DNA of 64,000 nt from Ampelomyces quisqualis (taxonomy: Eukaryota > Ascomycota > Dothideomycetes > Pleosporales > Phaeosphaeriaceae): the NCBI GenBank assembly GCA_018398575.1, contig JAGTXZ010000009.1, positions 372,001 to 436,000 on the forward strand, read 5' to 3'. The number at the start of each line of letters is the position of its first letter. Position 1 is the first letter of the stretch. This document shows positions 22,588 through 32,982 of this stretch, piece by piece. The notes under the pieces are model-generated. The model saw only the letters and a list, made by a program, of their open reading frames with translations, did no database searches and was not told the DNA's origin. The position numbers and the translations under genes were made by a program.

Positions 22588-25500
22588 ATGCCACACTCTG
22601 AGTCGCCGCCCATGGCTCCTGCTATCGTCGTCGACAAGGCTGGCGCAAGCCAGCCGCCGTCTGTGGACGACGTGTCGGCCTTCCTCACCAGCATCCTGTC
22701 GGCCAAGACGTCGCACGCCTCGGTCGACGCCGCCTACGCCCTGGTCACGCTCCTGCAGAACTCGGTCGGCTTCCGGGGCCTCCGCGGGTACGGCATCCTC
22801 GACGAGATCAAAAAGGCGGCCACCAACAAGAAGGACGCCGTGCGCAGAGAAGGCGCCATGAACGCGCTTGGCGCGCTGTTCGAGCGGTTCCCCCAGTCGC
22901 AGAAACTCGGCGAGGTTATCTTCCTCGTGCAGGAGGACAGCCTCGTGCCCCTGGCGCTCGACGCGCTCGCCGACAAGACAAGTTCGGTGAAGGAGTCGGC
23001 CAAGTATGCGCTCGATGCGCTCTTTGACAATCTGACGGCCGAGGCCAAGGTCGTCGGCCTGCTTCCCCTGCTCACCAAGTACCTGGGCAAGAAGTCGGGG
23101 AAGTGGCAGGGCGCAGTCGGCGCTTTCGAGCTCATCGGCCGCATGGCGGACAAGGCCAAGATGGGCATGGAGAGCTACGAGGTAGAGAAGGAGAAGGACA
23201 TCCTGCGCGAGTCCATGGGCAAGAAGCTCGAGGGTCTCATCCCCGTGGTCGAGAACGGCATGCACGACCTCAAGTCCGAGGTCGCCAAGCAGGCCTTCAA
23301 GACGATGAACAGCCTCACCACACTGCTCCAGAACGACGATATCGCGCCGCGGATACCGCTGCTCGTCAAGTCCATCGAGGACCCCTCCACACAGAGTCTG
23401 CAGAAGGCTATCCATGCCTTGTCGCAGACTACCTTCGTGGCGATTGTCACCTCGCCCGTGCTCGCCATGGTCACTCCCCTCCTCGAGCGATCTCTGAACA
23501 CTCCTACAACCACGCAGGAGGTTACCCGCCAGACGGTCGTCGTCGTGGAGAACTTGACCAAGCTCGTCCACGACCCTGTCGAAGCCCGCGCATTCTTGCC
23601 CAAGCTCAAACCTGGCGTCAAGGCTGTGCAGGACCGCGCTTCTCTTCCCGAAGTTCGCGAAATCGGTGCGCGTGCGTTGGCCGTCATCGAGGCCGCCATG
23701 GCCGACAAAGACGGAAACATCGACAGCGGCACCATCGCGAGGATGCAGCCCACTGACGTTGCAAAGGCCATCGAGAAGCAAATCAGTGCTGTCGGGAGCA
23801 TGTACAACTTCCCCGGCGATGCTGAGGTCTGGGCGCCTGCAAAGGTCTACATCTCTGAGATGATTGCCGAGGACGTTAACCAGCGCGAGCTCAAGCGCAT
23901 CCCTCAACTCGTCGCTCCTTACCTGCAACCCCTAATGAACCCAGGAGACGCGGACAAGGTAGCGGAGGCGGTGCACCAGTTCTACGTCGAGGAGGATCAC
24001 CGCAAATTTGGAAAGCCCCTCGTCGAAGATGACGGCGAGACCGAGATCGTCAACGCAACATTTTCACTGGGATATGGTGGCATGTTGCTCCTCTCGCACA
24101 CCAACCTGCGACTACTCAAGGGCCATCGTTATGGTCTCTGCGGTCGCAACGGTGCCGGAAAGTCCACACTGATGCGCAGTATGGCAGACGGCAAGCTGGA
24201 GGGATACCCACCACAAGACGTAGTCAAGACTTGCTTCGTTGAACACAACCAGGGTGAAAACGCGGAGCTGACCATTCTCGAGTACATCTGCAGCGATCCC
24301 AGGTTCAAGGACGAGAGCCAGGACCGAATCACCAGCGTTTTGGAAGAGGTCGGCTTTACAGCTGGGCCCGAGGGAAGACAGTCGAACCCGGTGGGTTCGC
24401 TCTCTGGAGGATGGAAGATGAAGCTGGCTTTGGCTCGTGCTATGCTGATGCGCGCTGATGTCCTACTTCTCGACGAACCTACCAATCACTTGGACGTTGC
24501 TAATGTTGCTTGGCTACAAGAGTATCTCAAGAACCACACCGAGATCACCAGTTTGATCGTGTCTCATGACTCTGGTTTCCTCGATGAAGTCTGCACAGAC
24601 ATTTACCACTACGAACAGAAGAAGCTGGTGTGCTACAAGGGCAATCTCGCAGACTTTGTCCGCGTCAAGCCCGAAGCCAAGAGTTACTACACTCTTACTG
24701 CCTCGCAAGTGCAGTTCAAGTTCCCTTCTCCCGGTATTCTCACTGGTGTCAAGTCCAACACACGATCAATTCTGCGCATGACCAACTGCACTTACACCTA
24801 CCCTGGTTCATCTAAGCCTTCGCTCTTTGATGCTACCTGCAATTTGTCGTTGTCGTCTCGTGTTGCCATTATTGGTGCCAATGGTGCTGGTAAATCTACC
24901 CTCATCAAGATCTTGACGGGCGAAAGTATTCCTCAAGAAGGCAAGGTCGAGAAGCATCCCAACCTGCGTATCGGATACATCAAGCAGCACGCTCTCGAGC
25001 ACGTCGAGATGCACATGGAGAAGACACCCAATCAGTACCTTCAGTGGCGTTACGCCAACGGCGACGACCGAGAGGTCCTGATGAAGCAGACTCGCGTTCT
25101 CACAGACGCGGACAAAAAGCAAATGGAGACCCCCATCGATCTCGGGGACGGCAAAGGACCACGCAAAATCGAGGCACTGATCGGTCGCCAAAAGTACAAG
25201 AAGTCCTTCCAGTACGAAGTCAAATGGCTTCACATGCTGCCCAAGATGAACACAATGGTTTCCCGTGAGACACTTCTTGAGCGCGGCTTCTCCAAGCTCA
25301 TTCAGGAATTCGATGACCACGAGTCCTCGCGTGAAGGTCTTGGTTACCGTGTCCTCGAGCCCAAGGTTATCTCCAAGCACTTCGAGGACCTTGGCATGGA
25401 CCCTGAAATTGCCAACCACAACGAGATCTCCGGTCTCTCTGGTGGCCAGAAAGTCAAGGTCGTACTTGCTGGTGCCATGTGGAACAACCCCCATCTTCTC

Positions 25501-25994
25501 GTTCTTGACGAGCCCACCAACTTCTTGGACCGTGACTCGCTTGGTGGTCTTGCCGTCGCCATTCGTGAGTACAAGGGTGGTGTCATCATGATTTCCCACA
25601 ACGAAGAGTTCGTCGGTGCTCTGTGCCCCGAGCAATGGCACGTTGCCGATGGCCGTGTTGCACACAAGGGACATCTTGCTGTTGACATGAACCGCTTCGA
25701 GGATTCCCGCCCTGGCTCATCCGTCGCTAGCAGCAACGTCAGCTCTGCGGCACCCAGCACCACCGGCACACCTGTCATGAGCGATGCTGAAGGCGACATG
25801 AAGTTCAAGGCGAAGAAGAAGAAGAAAATGACCCGCGCGCAGCAGAAGGAGCGTGAGGTCAGGAGAAGGTTGAGATACATTGAGTGGTTGAACAGCCCTA
25901 AGGTATGTTGCGCATCCTCCTCGATCCTGGGAACAATCACTAACAGTTTTGATAGGGCACACCTCAACCTCCCAACTCCGATGATGAAGAGTAG
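22588..25994 (+). CDS. new1: New1/Elf1-type ABCF ATPase (EF3-like ribosome factor)
   Basis: Cytosolic twin-ABC ATPase of the EF3/New1 class, acting on ribosomes in late elongation and termination; the fission-yeast relative is Elf1. Two exons, 22588-25902 and 25956-25994, give about 1,117 residues. The 53-base intron has GTATGT, a CACTAAC branch site and GATAG. Residues 40-460 are HEAT-like repeats. ABC1: GRNGAGKST (K525), LSGGWKMKL (605), LLLDEPTNHLD (D629). ABC2: GANGAGKST (K769), LSGGQKVKV (950), LVLDEPTNFLD (D974). The EF3-class insertion lies between Walker A and signature of ABC2 (about 800-945). YGGMLLLSHTNLRLLKGH and the tail RYIEWLNSPKGTP...DDEE fit New1 better than canonical EF3, which ends in a different lysine-rich tail. 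The yeast Q/N-rich prion region is absent. The open frame extends upstream only through a non-ATG codon. ATG 22588 is used, and ATG 22612 (CCCATGGCT) is a good alternative. Confidence 0.93.
25903..25955 (+). other. Terminal intron of the New1-like gene
   Basis: GTATGT donor, CACTAAC branch region and GATAG acceptor, 53 bases. Reading through it would replace the acidic ending GTPQPPNSDDEE with an unrelated tail of about 50 residues, so the spliced form is clearly right. Confidence 0.9.
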
Positions 25995-26601
25995 ATGTTA
26001 TGCTGATGGGTTTGGGATCAAGCATGATATCTTAGACTATTGCATTGCTCGGCGTTGATAGAGGGACTACGTGCGTTGTGCCGAAATGGCTGATAGATTA
26101 TGACACTTGCGTATTTGCATTCTGGCGCATTTCAAAAAGTACACTTTCCTTACATACAAGACTGGTTCTTTAAATTGAAATAACCTTATGAGCCGAGCCT
26201 CCAGTGCGTTCCTAGTCCAGGTGTGACTTGCATGTAAGCTTCATACATTTGCCGGGAGTATACGCGCAGAAAACCTTACACCCGCTGCCCACCGCACAAG
26301 TGTACCAAAGTCACAGCGCTCTTTCCTACATTCCACCGCTCCTTCGCGAACGGCCTCCGCCTTCACCAGAGCCGTGCACGCGCGTGCAAACAGTCTCTCT
26401 CACCTTGAAAAATGTGGGGCCATCAACGACAAACGCTTTCACGGTGAGAGAGAGGTATATATCAACACCAAAACAAACTTCTTCTTAACTTGCATCCTTT
26501 TCTTTCGGGCGTGCTTCACAATCACTACTACACTACGCCTGACAGCTCCAATCCATCATAGACGCTCGCTTGCAAAACAGCTCATAACGTCATTCGCTTC
26601 G
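25995..26601. other. Intergenic region with promoter of the cysteine-rich gene
   Basis: No gene. Contains the 3' flank of the New1-like gene and, at 26456-26462, a TATATAT run about 145 bases upstream of the ATG at 26602 that may be the core promoter of the next gene. Confidence 0.5.
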
Positions 26602-29578
26602 ATGAAGCTCCTCCAAGTCGCCCTCACAGGCGTCCTGGGCCTCGCCGGACTTGCGGCAGGCGCGTCCAACGACAAGGCATACTCGCCTCACCTCGACGAC
26701 AATACTTACACGTATGACTTCCCCGCATTCAAACATACCACCATGTGCTGACTGTATCACAGCTACCACTGTGAGGCTCTTGATATCACTCAGTGCAGTG
26801 TCCTCGGCTCTTGCACCCTGTACGAGAACTGTGCTCATTGGTGCGTCCAACTCGGCGCTCCTGGAGGCGCTGTCTGTGCCGATGCACCGCCAAAGAGTGT
26901 CGAGACTCGTGCCAATTCGGACGTGGCCTGGCAGAACGACGGAAAGCATCGATATGTGTGAGTTCGCGTGCTTGACGAATTTGCTGAAGCATACTGACGA
27001 AGCCCAAGCTGTCAAGGCCTCGACATCGCCGACTTCGACATCAAGAACAACTTCCGCAGTTTCGTCGAGCATTGCGAGAAAGAATGCAACGATATGAACC
27101 ATGGCGCGCGATGCATCGGTCCTGGTGGCTCACCTTCAATTCGTCCACCTCCAGCGGCTGCTTGGGTCAATGATGCGAACAACAAGTACATGTAAGTCGG
27201 CGCGAGGAACTCCAGCCGAGATTCGATGCTGACGCTAATTAGTTGTACTGAGCTCAACATAGAGGCTTGCCGGCTTGACGGCCGTTCGTGCTCATGGGTC
27301 GAGTACTGCGCTGCAGGCTGCTTTGACACCGGTCATGGCGCGCTATGCGTCGACAAAGTCACAGACCAGGCGCCCAAGCATGATATTCGCGCCGAGAGCA
27401 AATCTGCATCTATCAACTCCGCACAGAGCATCCGAAAATGTACACCGACCCGCCGAGGCGTTTTCACTTGCATCGAGGGCTTCTGCGCAGTCCAGCCAGG
27501 AGATTGGTGCAAGAGCGGGTGGTCTTGTCGCGACGACTGTGCCTGCTGCAGGAAGAACACGAAGCGAGATGTTCTGGCTGTCAAGTCTGTGGAGAATAAA
27601 GCTGAGGTACGTTCTTTCTTCAGGCGCGAGTCTATCGTTCCAGCCCAAGTCCTCGACAGCCCCTACGGATCGTGTCCGAAGGAGTTCTGGGGCCACCAGT
27701 CGTGTCGCGACAACAACTCTGTCATCTTCGTTTGCGATCCTGCAGACTCGAGCTGGCGAGCTGTTGGAAAATGCACTGGGGGTGACTTCTGCTGCGAGTC
27801 TAGGAGGGACAATCCACACGCTGCTCAGTGCAAGTGCTAGACAGGTTAAATTGATCGGTTGGAACCCTTCCGGACAACCTGTTAGAGCCTCAAACCAGAG
27901 AACTCGGTCTAAAACCTTCAGCTAGAGATTAAAATGTACCCCGGTCTTGGCATTGACCTTATTGTCGCTTTTCGCTTCCTCATTAGACCTTTTACTACAC
28001 TTTTTATTCATGGCTGACAGCACGACATAGGTCAATGTACCATACGAAGAAGCGTTCCATGAGTTGGGCGACTGCACACCTGGCGACTACTGGTGCCATC
28101 CTGTCGGCAACAATTACCTCCTGATATGCGACACGAATGCTAAATGGGCGATATCAGCAGACTGCGGCAAGTACGGTCCGTATGGCTGGTAACAATGAGC
28201 ACAATCTTTATCAATACTGAATCATCGGAACTGACATGTTTCTAGCTGTCGAGGTACCGCTTGGCCAGGACCAGATCACCGGTGCGACTGTCGCCCTGCA
28301 AGCGAGTCTATCGAATCGAGCATCGACAAGGAAGCTGTCACGACCGTGGTCGAGAAGCGGGACGATTCCTCGACTACCACCCCCTCGATCGACAAAGACA
28401 ATACCGATCGGTCCAGTTCAGTTGATTTACACTCCATCCTTAACGAGACCATTTCTCCATCGCAAAACTGTGAATCTGGCCAGTATATGTGCAGTCCATT
28501 CAACTCCGGCTGGATTCTTGTATGCGATCATGCAGGTTCATGGCAGTATTCTGCAAACTGCGGCAAGACGTCGACAGGGAGTAATTGGTAAGTCGACAAT
28601 AGGCCTCCTTACTCTCGTGCTTGAAATGTATTAGACTAACACTGCTCAAGTTGCAGACAAAACTCAAGCTATCCGCCTTCGTGTGACTGCAGGGGCCTTC
28701 CGGGCGGTCCACCAGCTATCTCCAAAAGTGATGGTGACACCAAACTAATTGCTCGCCGTTCGATCGGAAACACGAAAAAGGCCTTAATTACGGCTGTGAA
28801 AGCTCCAGAGCGATGTACTCCTGGCACCTATCGCTGCAAGCCGCCGTTCACTCAAGGATGGCTCCAGGTATGCGGGCAAGACCGTATCTGGTATCTCGCG
28901 AACCAATGCTGCGGACCATACACTTGCGTCGATATACCAGGCGATGAGCTACCGCGTTGTGAGTGCAGTCCGAAGCCTCTTTCACTGGAAATTGAGAGTA
29001 CTTCTGCTTCAGATGAGGCTACTGCTACGCCTCAACTCGACCAGACTACCGAACAGACGGCTGGCTGCCAACCTGGAACATACTCATGTGCTGCACAGAA
29101 CACAGCGCCGCTGATGGTTTGTAGCTCTCTGGGAGAGTGGCAGGTTTCAGACACGTGCTGCGGATTGCACACTTGTCGGCAGGGAGTAGACCCTGGTACA
29201 GCTTATTGCAACTGTCCTAAGGTCCTGCCCTCCCTCGAGAAATCGTTGCCTGCACGATCACCCGGTGATTCATTGGCACAACCGGCCTCTGGACCGGAGG
29301 ATTCTGATGAGCCAGAGTTCTGTACGCCAGGGAGGTTCACCTGCGGCGACGGTGGTAGCAAGATCTACACCTGCAATATTAAGGGCAACTGGCAGCTATC
29401 CGCAAAGTGTACCTCGGACCATATCTGTGCAAGGGGAAAACATGGCGAGGCATACTGTGTGGAAGTTGGTCGGGATGCAGCTGAGCCCACAGATGACGTA
29501 CGTGGTAGTGCAGATGAGGGGCTGACAACCCTGCTCACTTTAGCCAAAGAAGTGGCTTCATCGACAGCGAAGGCTTGA
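26602..29578 (+). CDS. Secreted modular cysteine-rich protein, multi-exon
   Basis: Not a family I can name. ATG 26602 opens a signal peptide (MKLLQVALTGVLGLAGLAAG). Proposed exons: 26602-26711, 26763-26957, 27009-27191, 27243-27606 (or to a stop at 27840), 28031-28188, 28246-28587, 28651-29578. The first three introns are each 51 bases and phase 2. Exons 2-4 each start one unit of an N-terminal module (about 60 residues, six to eight Cys; unit ends KYV|C, KYI|C). Downstream, five copies of a second module start at about residues 299, 412, 506, 590 and 675 of a 759-residue product. The pattern is C-x-PG-x-Y/F-x-C, hydrophobic-x-V/T-C, W, C, C, C-x-C. It resembles small carbohydrate-binding modules (CBM19-like chitin binders), but that is only a resemblance. 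Dibasic Kex2-like sites (NTKR-D, VEKR-D, IARR-S) fall between modules. Alternatives are two separate genes, or a 361-residue form ending at 27840. It lies next to a RIP-degraded repeat block, an effector-like setting. Confidence 0.7.
27607..27840 (+). other. Alternative 3' coding segment with its own stop
   Basis: From 27607 the frame stays open to TAG at 27838-27840 and encodes one more copy of the second module (SCPKEFWGHQSC ... FVCDPADSSW ... CTGGDFCC ... CKC). A strong donor, GAG|GTACGT, lies at 27606/27607. The next usable acceptor, ACATAG at 28030, joins in phase 0 to the following module exon. So this segment is either a retained-intron ending of a short product or a 424-base intron containing a hidden module. 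No in-phase donor is visible between this module and 28031. Confidence 0.5.
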
Positions 29579-29758
29579 GAAACAGTGAGAAGGACAGCTC
29601 GTGGAGATGCACTAGATAAGGATCTGGCAGGCAGTGATGAAACGGTGACTACCTAGATGATAAAAAAAAAGGACTCACAGGGTTCATAACAGAATTGAAG
29701 AGACAAGAAGTTTGTTTGAATTCAACTTGAAAGAATGTCAAACTCATCTACTCTTATC
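29579..29758. other. Gap between the cysteine-rich gene and the AT block
   Basis: About 180 bases. An A8-9 run lies near 29663 and AT content rises. It ends with ATC immediately before the CACTG end of the large element. Confidence 0.6.
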
Positions 29759-29793
29759 CACTGCAGTACAAACGCGGTGTTAAATACCCTGCG
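29759..29793 (+). repeat. Left terminal inverted repeat of the AT block
   Basis: Begins CACTGCAGTACAAACGCGG and contains GCGGTGTTAAATACCC. Pairs with 56161-56195 on the opposite strand with about five mismatches in 35. Confidence 0.8.
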
Positions 29794-29885
29794 TAGAATC
29801 GTGTAAAAAAACCCTGCAGAATTCCCCTTAGAAACACTGCAAAGTTGTCTATATTTATATAGTCTATGTAAATATACTTGCTAAA

Positions 29886-30032
29886 CAGGTATATTTACGT
29901 AAAGAGCAGGTATATATATATAATAAGCAGGTATATTTATATAATAAGCAGGTATATTTACATAATAAGCAGGTATATTTACACAATAAGTAGGTATATT
30001 TACATAATAAGTAGGCATATTTATACAGTAGT
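29886..30032. repeat. 21-bp tandem repeat, seven copies
   Basis: Units start at 29886, 29907, 29928, 29949, 29970, 29991 and 30012, exactly 21 bases apart. The consensus is CAGGTATATTTACATAATAAG with C-to-T changes in the last two (TAGG). Its place about 130 bases inside the left end fits a subterminal repeat of a CACTA-like transposon. Confidence 0.95.
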
Positions 30033-32126
30033 AATGTAACGTTAAAATCTAGTTTATAATTAGAGTAATTTATATTCTATTTTTTAGAATAACTTAGCTT
30101 TTTAACTAAGAACAGTAATTTTAAAGTTGTTTTCTAAGTTATATTAAAGTAAAACACCTAAGCTACTCTAACAAGATCTATAATATAGTCTACTAATACT
30201 TATATTATGTTATTATTTTTTTTATTTACTATTTAAGGACAAAGCGTTAATTTACTAGCTAGTTTTACTCTTTAATATCTTATAATTCTAGCCTAGCTTA
30301 ATATATTAGCTAGATTCTAAAAAAGTGTTATAATAGTGCTAAAGAACAAAGGCGCTATTATTTGTTCTAAGTTAGCGTAGAATATTATAAAAGCGTTACT
30401 TTGCAATACAAGGTTTTACAAACGCGTAGAAAATATACTAACTCTTACTTTAGTTAGTAGTATAAGATTTTTATACATAATAAGGTTGTAAGGCGCTATC
30501 TCTATATACTAGTAGGCTAAAGAGTTATCTATTTGTCTTAGTTTACGTTACTATTTAGAATCTATTCTTATGTTTATATAATATATAAGGTAGTATACTA
30601 TAAGTGTTAAATCTTTTTTAGTTACTATAGTTAAACTATTTCCTTTAAGAGTTATATTACTCTATTAAGCATGTATTCTTTACTTTTAAATTATAGTGCT
30701 AATTTCTGCGCTTTAATACTTATATAGCGTTAATATAGTAAACATCTTTATTATTTACAAAAACTACTCTAGTAACTATTATATATAACTAGCTAAAAGG
30801 CTAAAATCTTAAATATTCTAGCTTAGGTAGAGCAGGTAATAGAATTATACAGTATATAATAGAAGTAGGTCTAAATTACTTCTATAATATAGACTTTTAT
30901 ATTTATATAAGAATAACTATATATACGTATTAACTTCTATAATGTCTACGCTTGTAAAGTCTTATTAGCTAGTATAGTAGAGTAGCTAATAGTACTATAG
31001 AAAGTTTACTGCGTACTACTTTAGTAAGAAGTAAGCTATAGTAGAAGCGCTATATATTAGAAAGAATAATTACTATTTATATATAGTCTAATTAGCAAAG
31101 CTGCCTATTACTCTTAGAGCAGTTCTTACGTAAGTAAGTACTGTTATACGCAATACTACTATACTGCAGTTAATAAGTACTTAATTAGTGTTTAGTATTA
31201 CCTATAAATATTTTTTTATATTCTAGCCTTTAGTTTAATACTTTATGCCTTTTAAAAGGTAAAATATAGATTTTAGTATATTATAGTTTATAGAGTATAT
31301 AGTATTAATAGAGAAACTTCTTAGGAAATAGAGAGTTAGAATATTAACTAGAATAGACTAACAGTTAATACCTAGGTCTCTCTTAAGTACCTTAAAGCTT
31401 CTCTTAGTCTTATCTGTTTGCTAGTGCTACTTAATTTATTAAATCTATTCTTATATATTTACGTTAATAGTAGTAGCTATGTTATTTATATATAAGTAAA
31501 AGTACTTACTACTCTTACTTATTATTCTACTAAACGTATACATACAACAGCTTTGTTTTGCCTTCTTAGAATATTTTGTACTTATAATATCTACAATTGC
31601 TAGTCTGTCTTTAGTAACTAAGATTAGGTAAGCTTTAAGTGTAAAATCTATGTTTATTGCTCTATTATAAGTATAAACCTTCTAACGCAACTTATATAGC
31701 TTTGTAATTAACAGGTTAAGCTATATATTAGTATAGTCTTTGTTAAATCCTCTAGGTATAATATAAGTAGTTAACGCGTTTAAAACGTTATCTCTTACTA
31801 ATAGATATAGGTTAAAGACGTATATTATAACAGGCGTAACGCTTTAGTATTTCTTTAGGTTCTTAACTATGCTAACAGCGTTAAGCGTAAGACATATAGC
31901 TAATTTATAATAATCTTAGAAATATTTATATTCTTAGTATTCTTAAAACTAGCTTCTATTAAATATATTAGTGTAAGCTTCTGTGTTAGGCTAAGATAGA
32001 TTAAATGTTACCTAGTATACTAATAGCTGCACTAAGTATATAGCATAGCTATATTAAAGTTAAAGTTATAGAATAAGTAGTAGGTATTTAAAGGTGTACC
32101 TTAGTTACCTGTTATTATTATATTAC
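30033..32126. other. RIP-degraded left arm, unassigned
   Basis: TA-rich, no open frame over 60 codons, no LTR pair or protein motif I can recognise. Presumed body of the outer element. Confidence 0.4.
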
Positions 32127-32128
32127 TG

Positions 32129-32982
32129 CGTTAGGAAAACACAACGTTAGCGACATCTGCGACATTAGCAACATTGTTAGAATAGTTAACTAGACAGTTT
32201 TTGACTGTAGTCTATAGTGCCTAGCTACCCCTATTTGTTCTGGCTGCCTAATTAGACAAAAACGCCTAAATTAATCTACCTGATCTACTAGACCCACCTT
32301 CCCTACCCGCGCGATTACGTAATTATTCTAAAAACCTAAAATATAGAGCTTAATTCCCTCTTTAAAATGCACTATTTAGAATTTTTATAGCTGCTCTAGT
32401 TGCTAAGATGCACAGTAGTGAAGTTTGTAACTTTTTAATGTTCTTTGCTAAGGCTTGTTTTTGCTAAAGCTCCAGCACTTTAACTAGATAATATATTATA
32501 TTTTTTTTTAAAGAAATAGTAACTAAAGTGTAGATTTTACTCTAAGACATTTTATTATAGTATATTATATTGTAGGTGCGTAGATCTATTGTGTTGAACG
32601 TACTTAAAAGTTTTTTTAAAAAAGTTTATAACTTCAACGCGCTATATCTTAATAACTAGAGCAGCTACAAAAATTCTGAATAGTGCATTTTAAAGAGGGA
32701 ATTCCGCTCTATATTTTGTATTTTTAGGTTACTTACGTAATTATAAAAATACAGCAATACAGTTACGTAAGTAAAATTAGCAACATTAGCAACATTAGTA
32801 ACACTAGCAACTCTGTTAGATCTAGTAACTCTGTTAGGTTGCTATTAGGTTGCTGTTAGGTTGCTAGCAACTAGAAGTAAGTAGAGCAACTTTAGCAAAT
32901 TGTCTAGTAGACAGTATTGCTGTTAGGCTGCTGCAGGTTGCAGCAATTAGGCTAATTAGATTAATCTTAAATTTTTCTAACG
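32129..32982 (-). mobile_element. Small TIR element, copy 1 (854 bp)
   Basis: Starts CGTTAGGAAAAC and ends TTTTTCTAACG, flanked by TG and TA, consistent with a TA target duplication with one transition. It is an inverted copy of 42552-43427. No coding capacity is seen, so it is probably a non-autonomous, mariner-like or similar element moved in trans. It contains three 11-bp units of the GTTAGGTTGCT type near 32832-32865. Confidence 0.8.

Noticed and set aside
22252..23928. 558-codon minus-strand frame inside the New1-like gene
   Set aside because: GC-rich codon bias of the real gene opens the opposite strand; no domain is recognisable and it crosses the start of the real gene.
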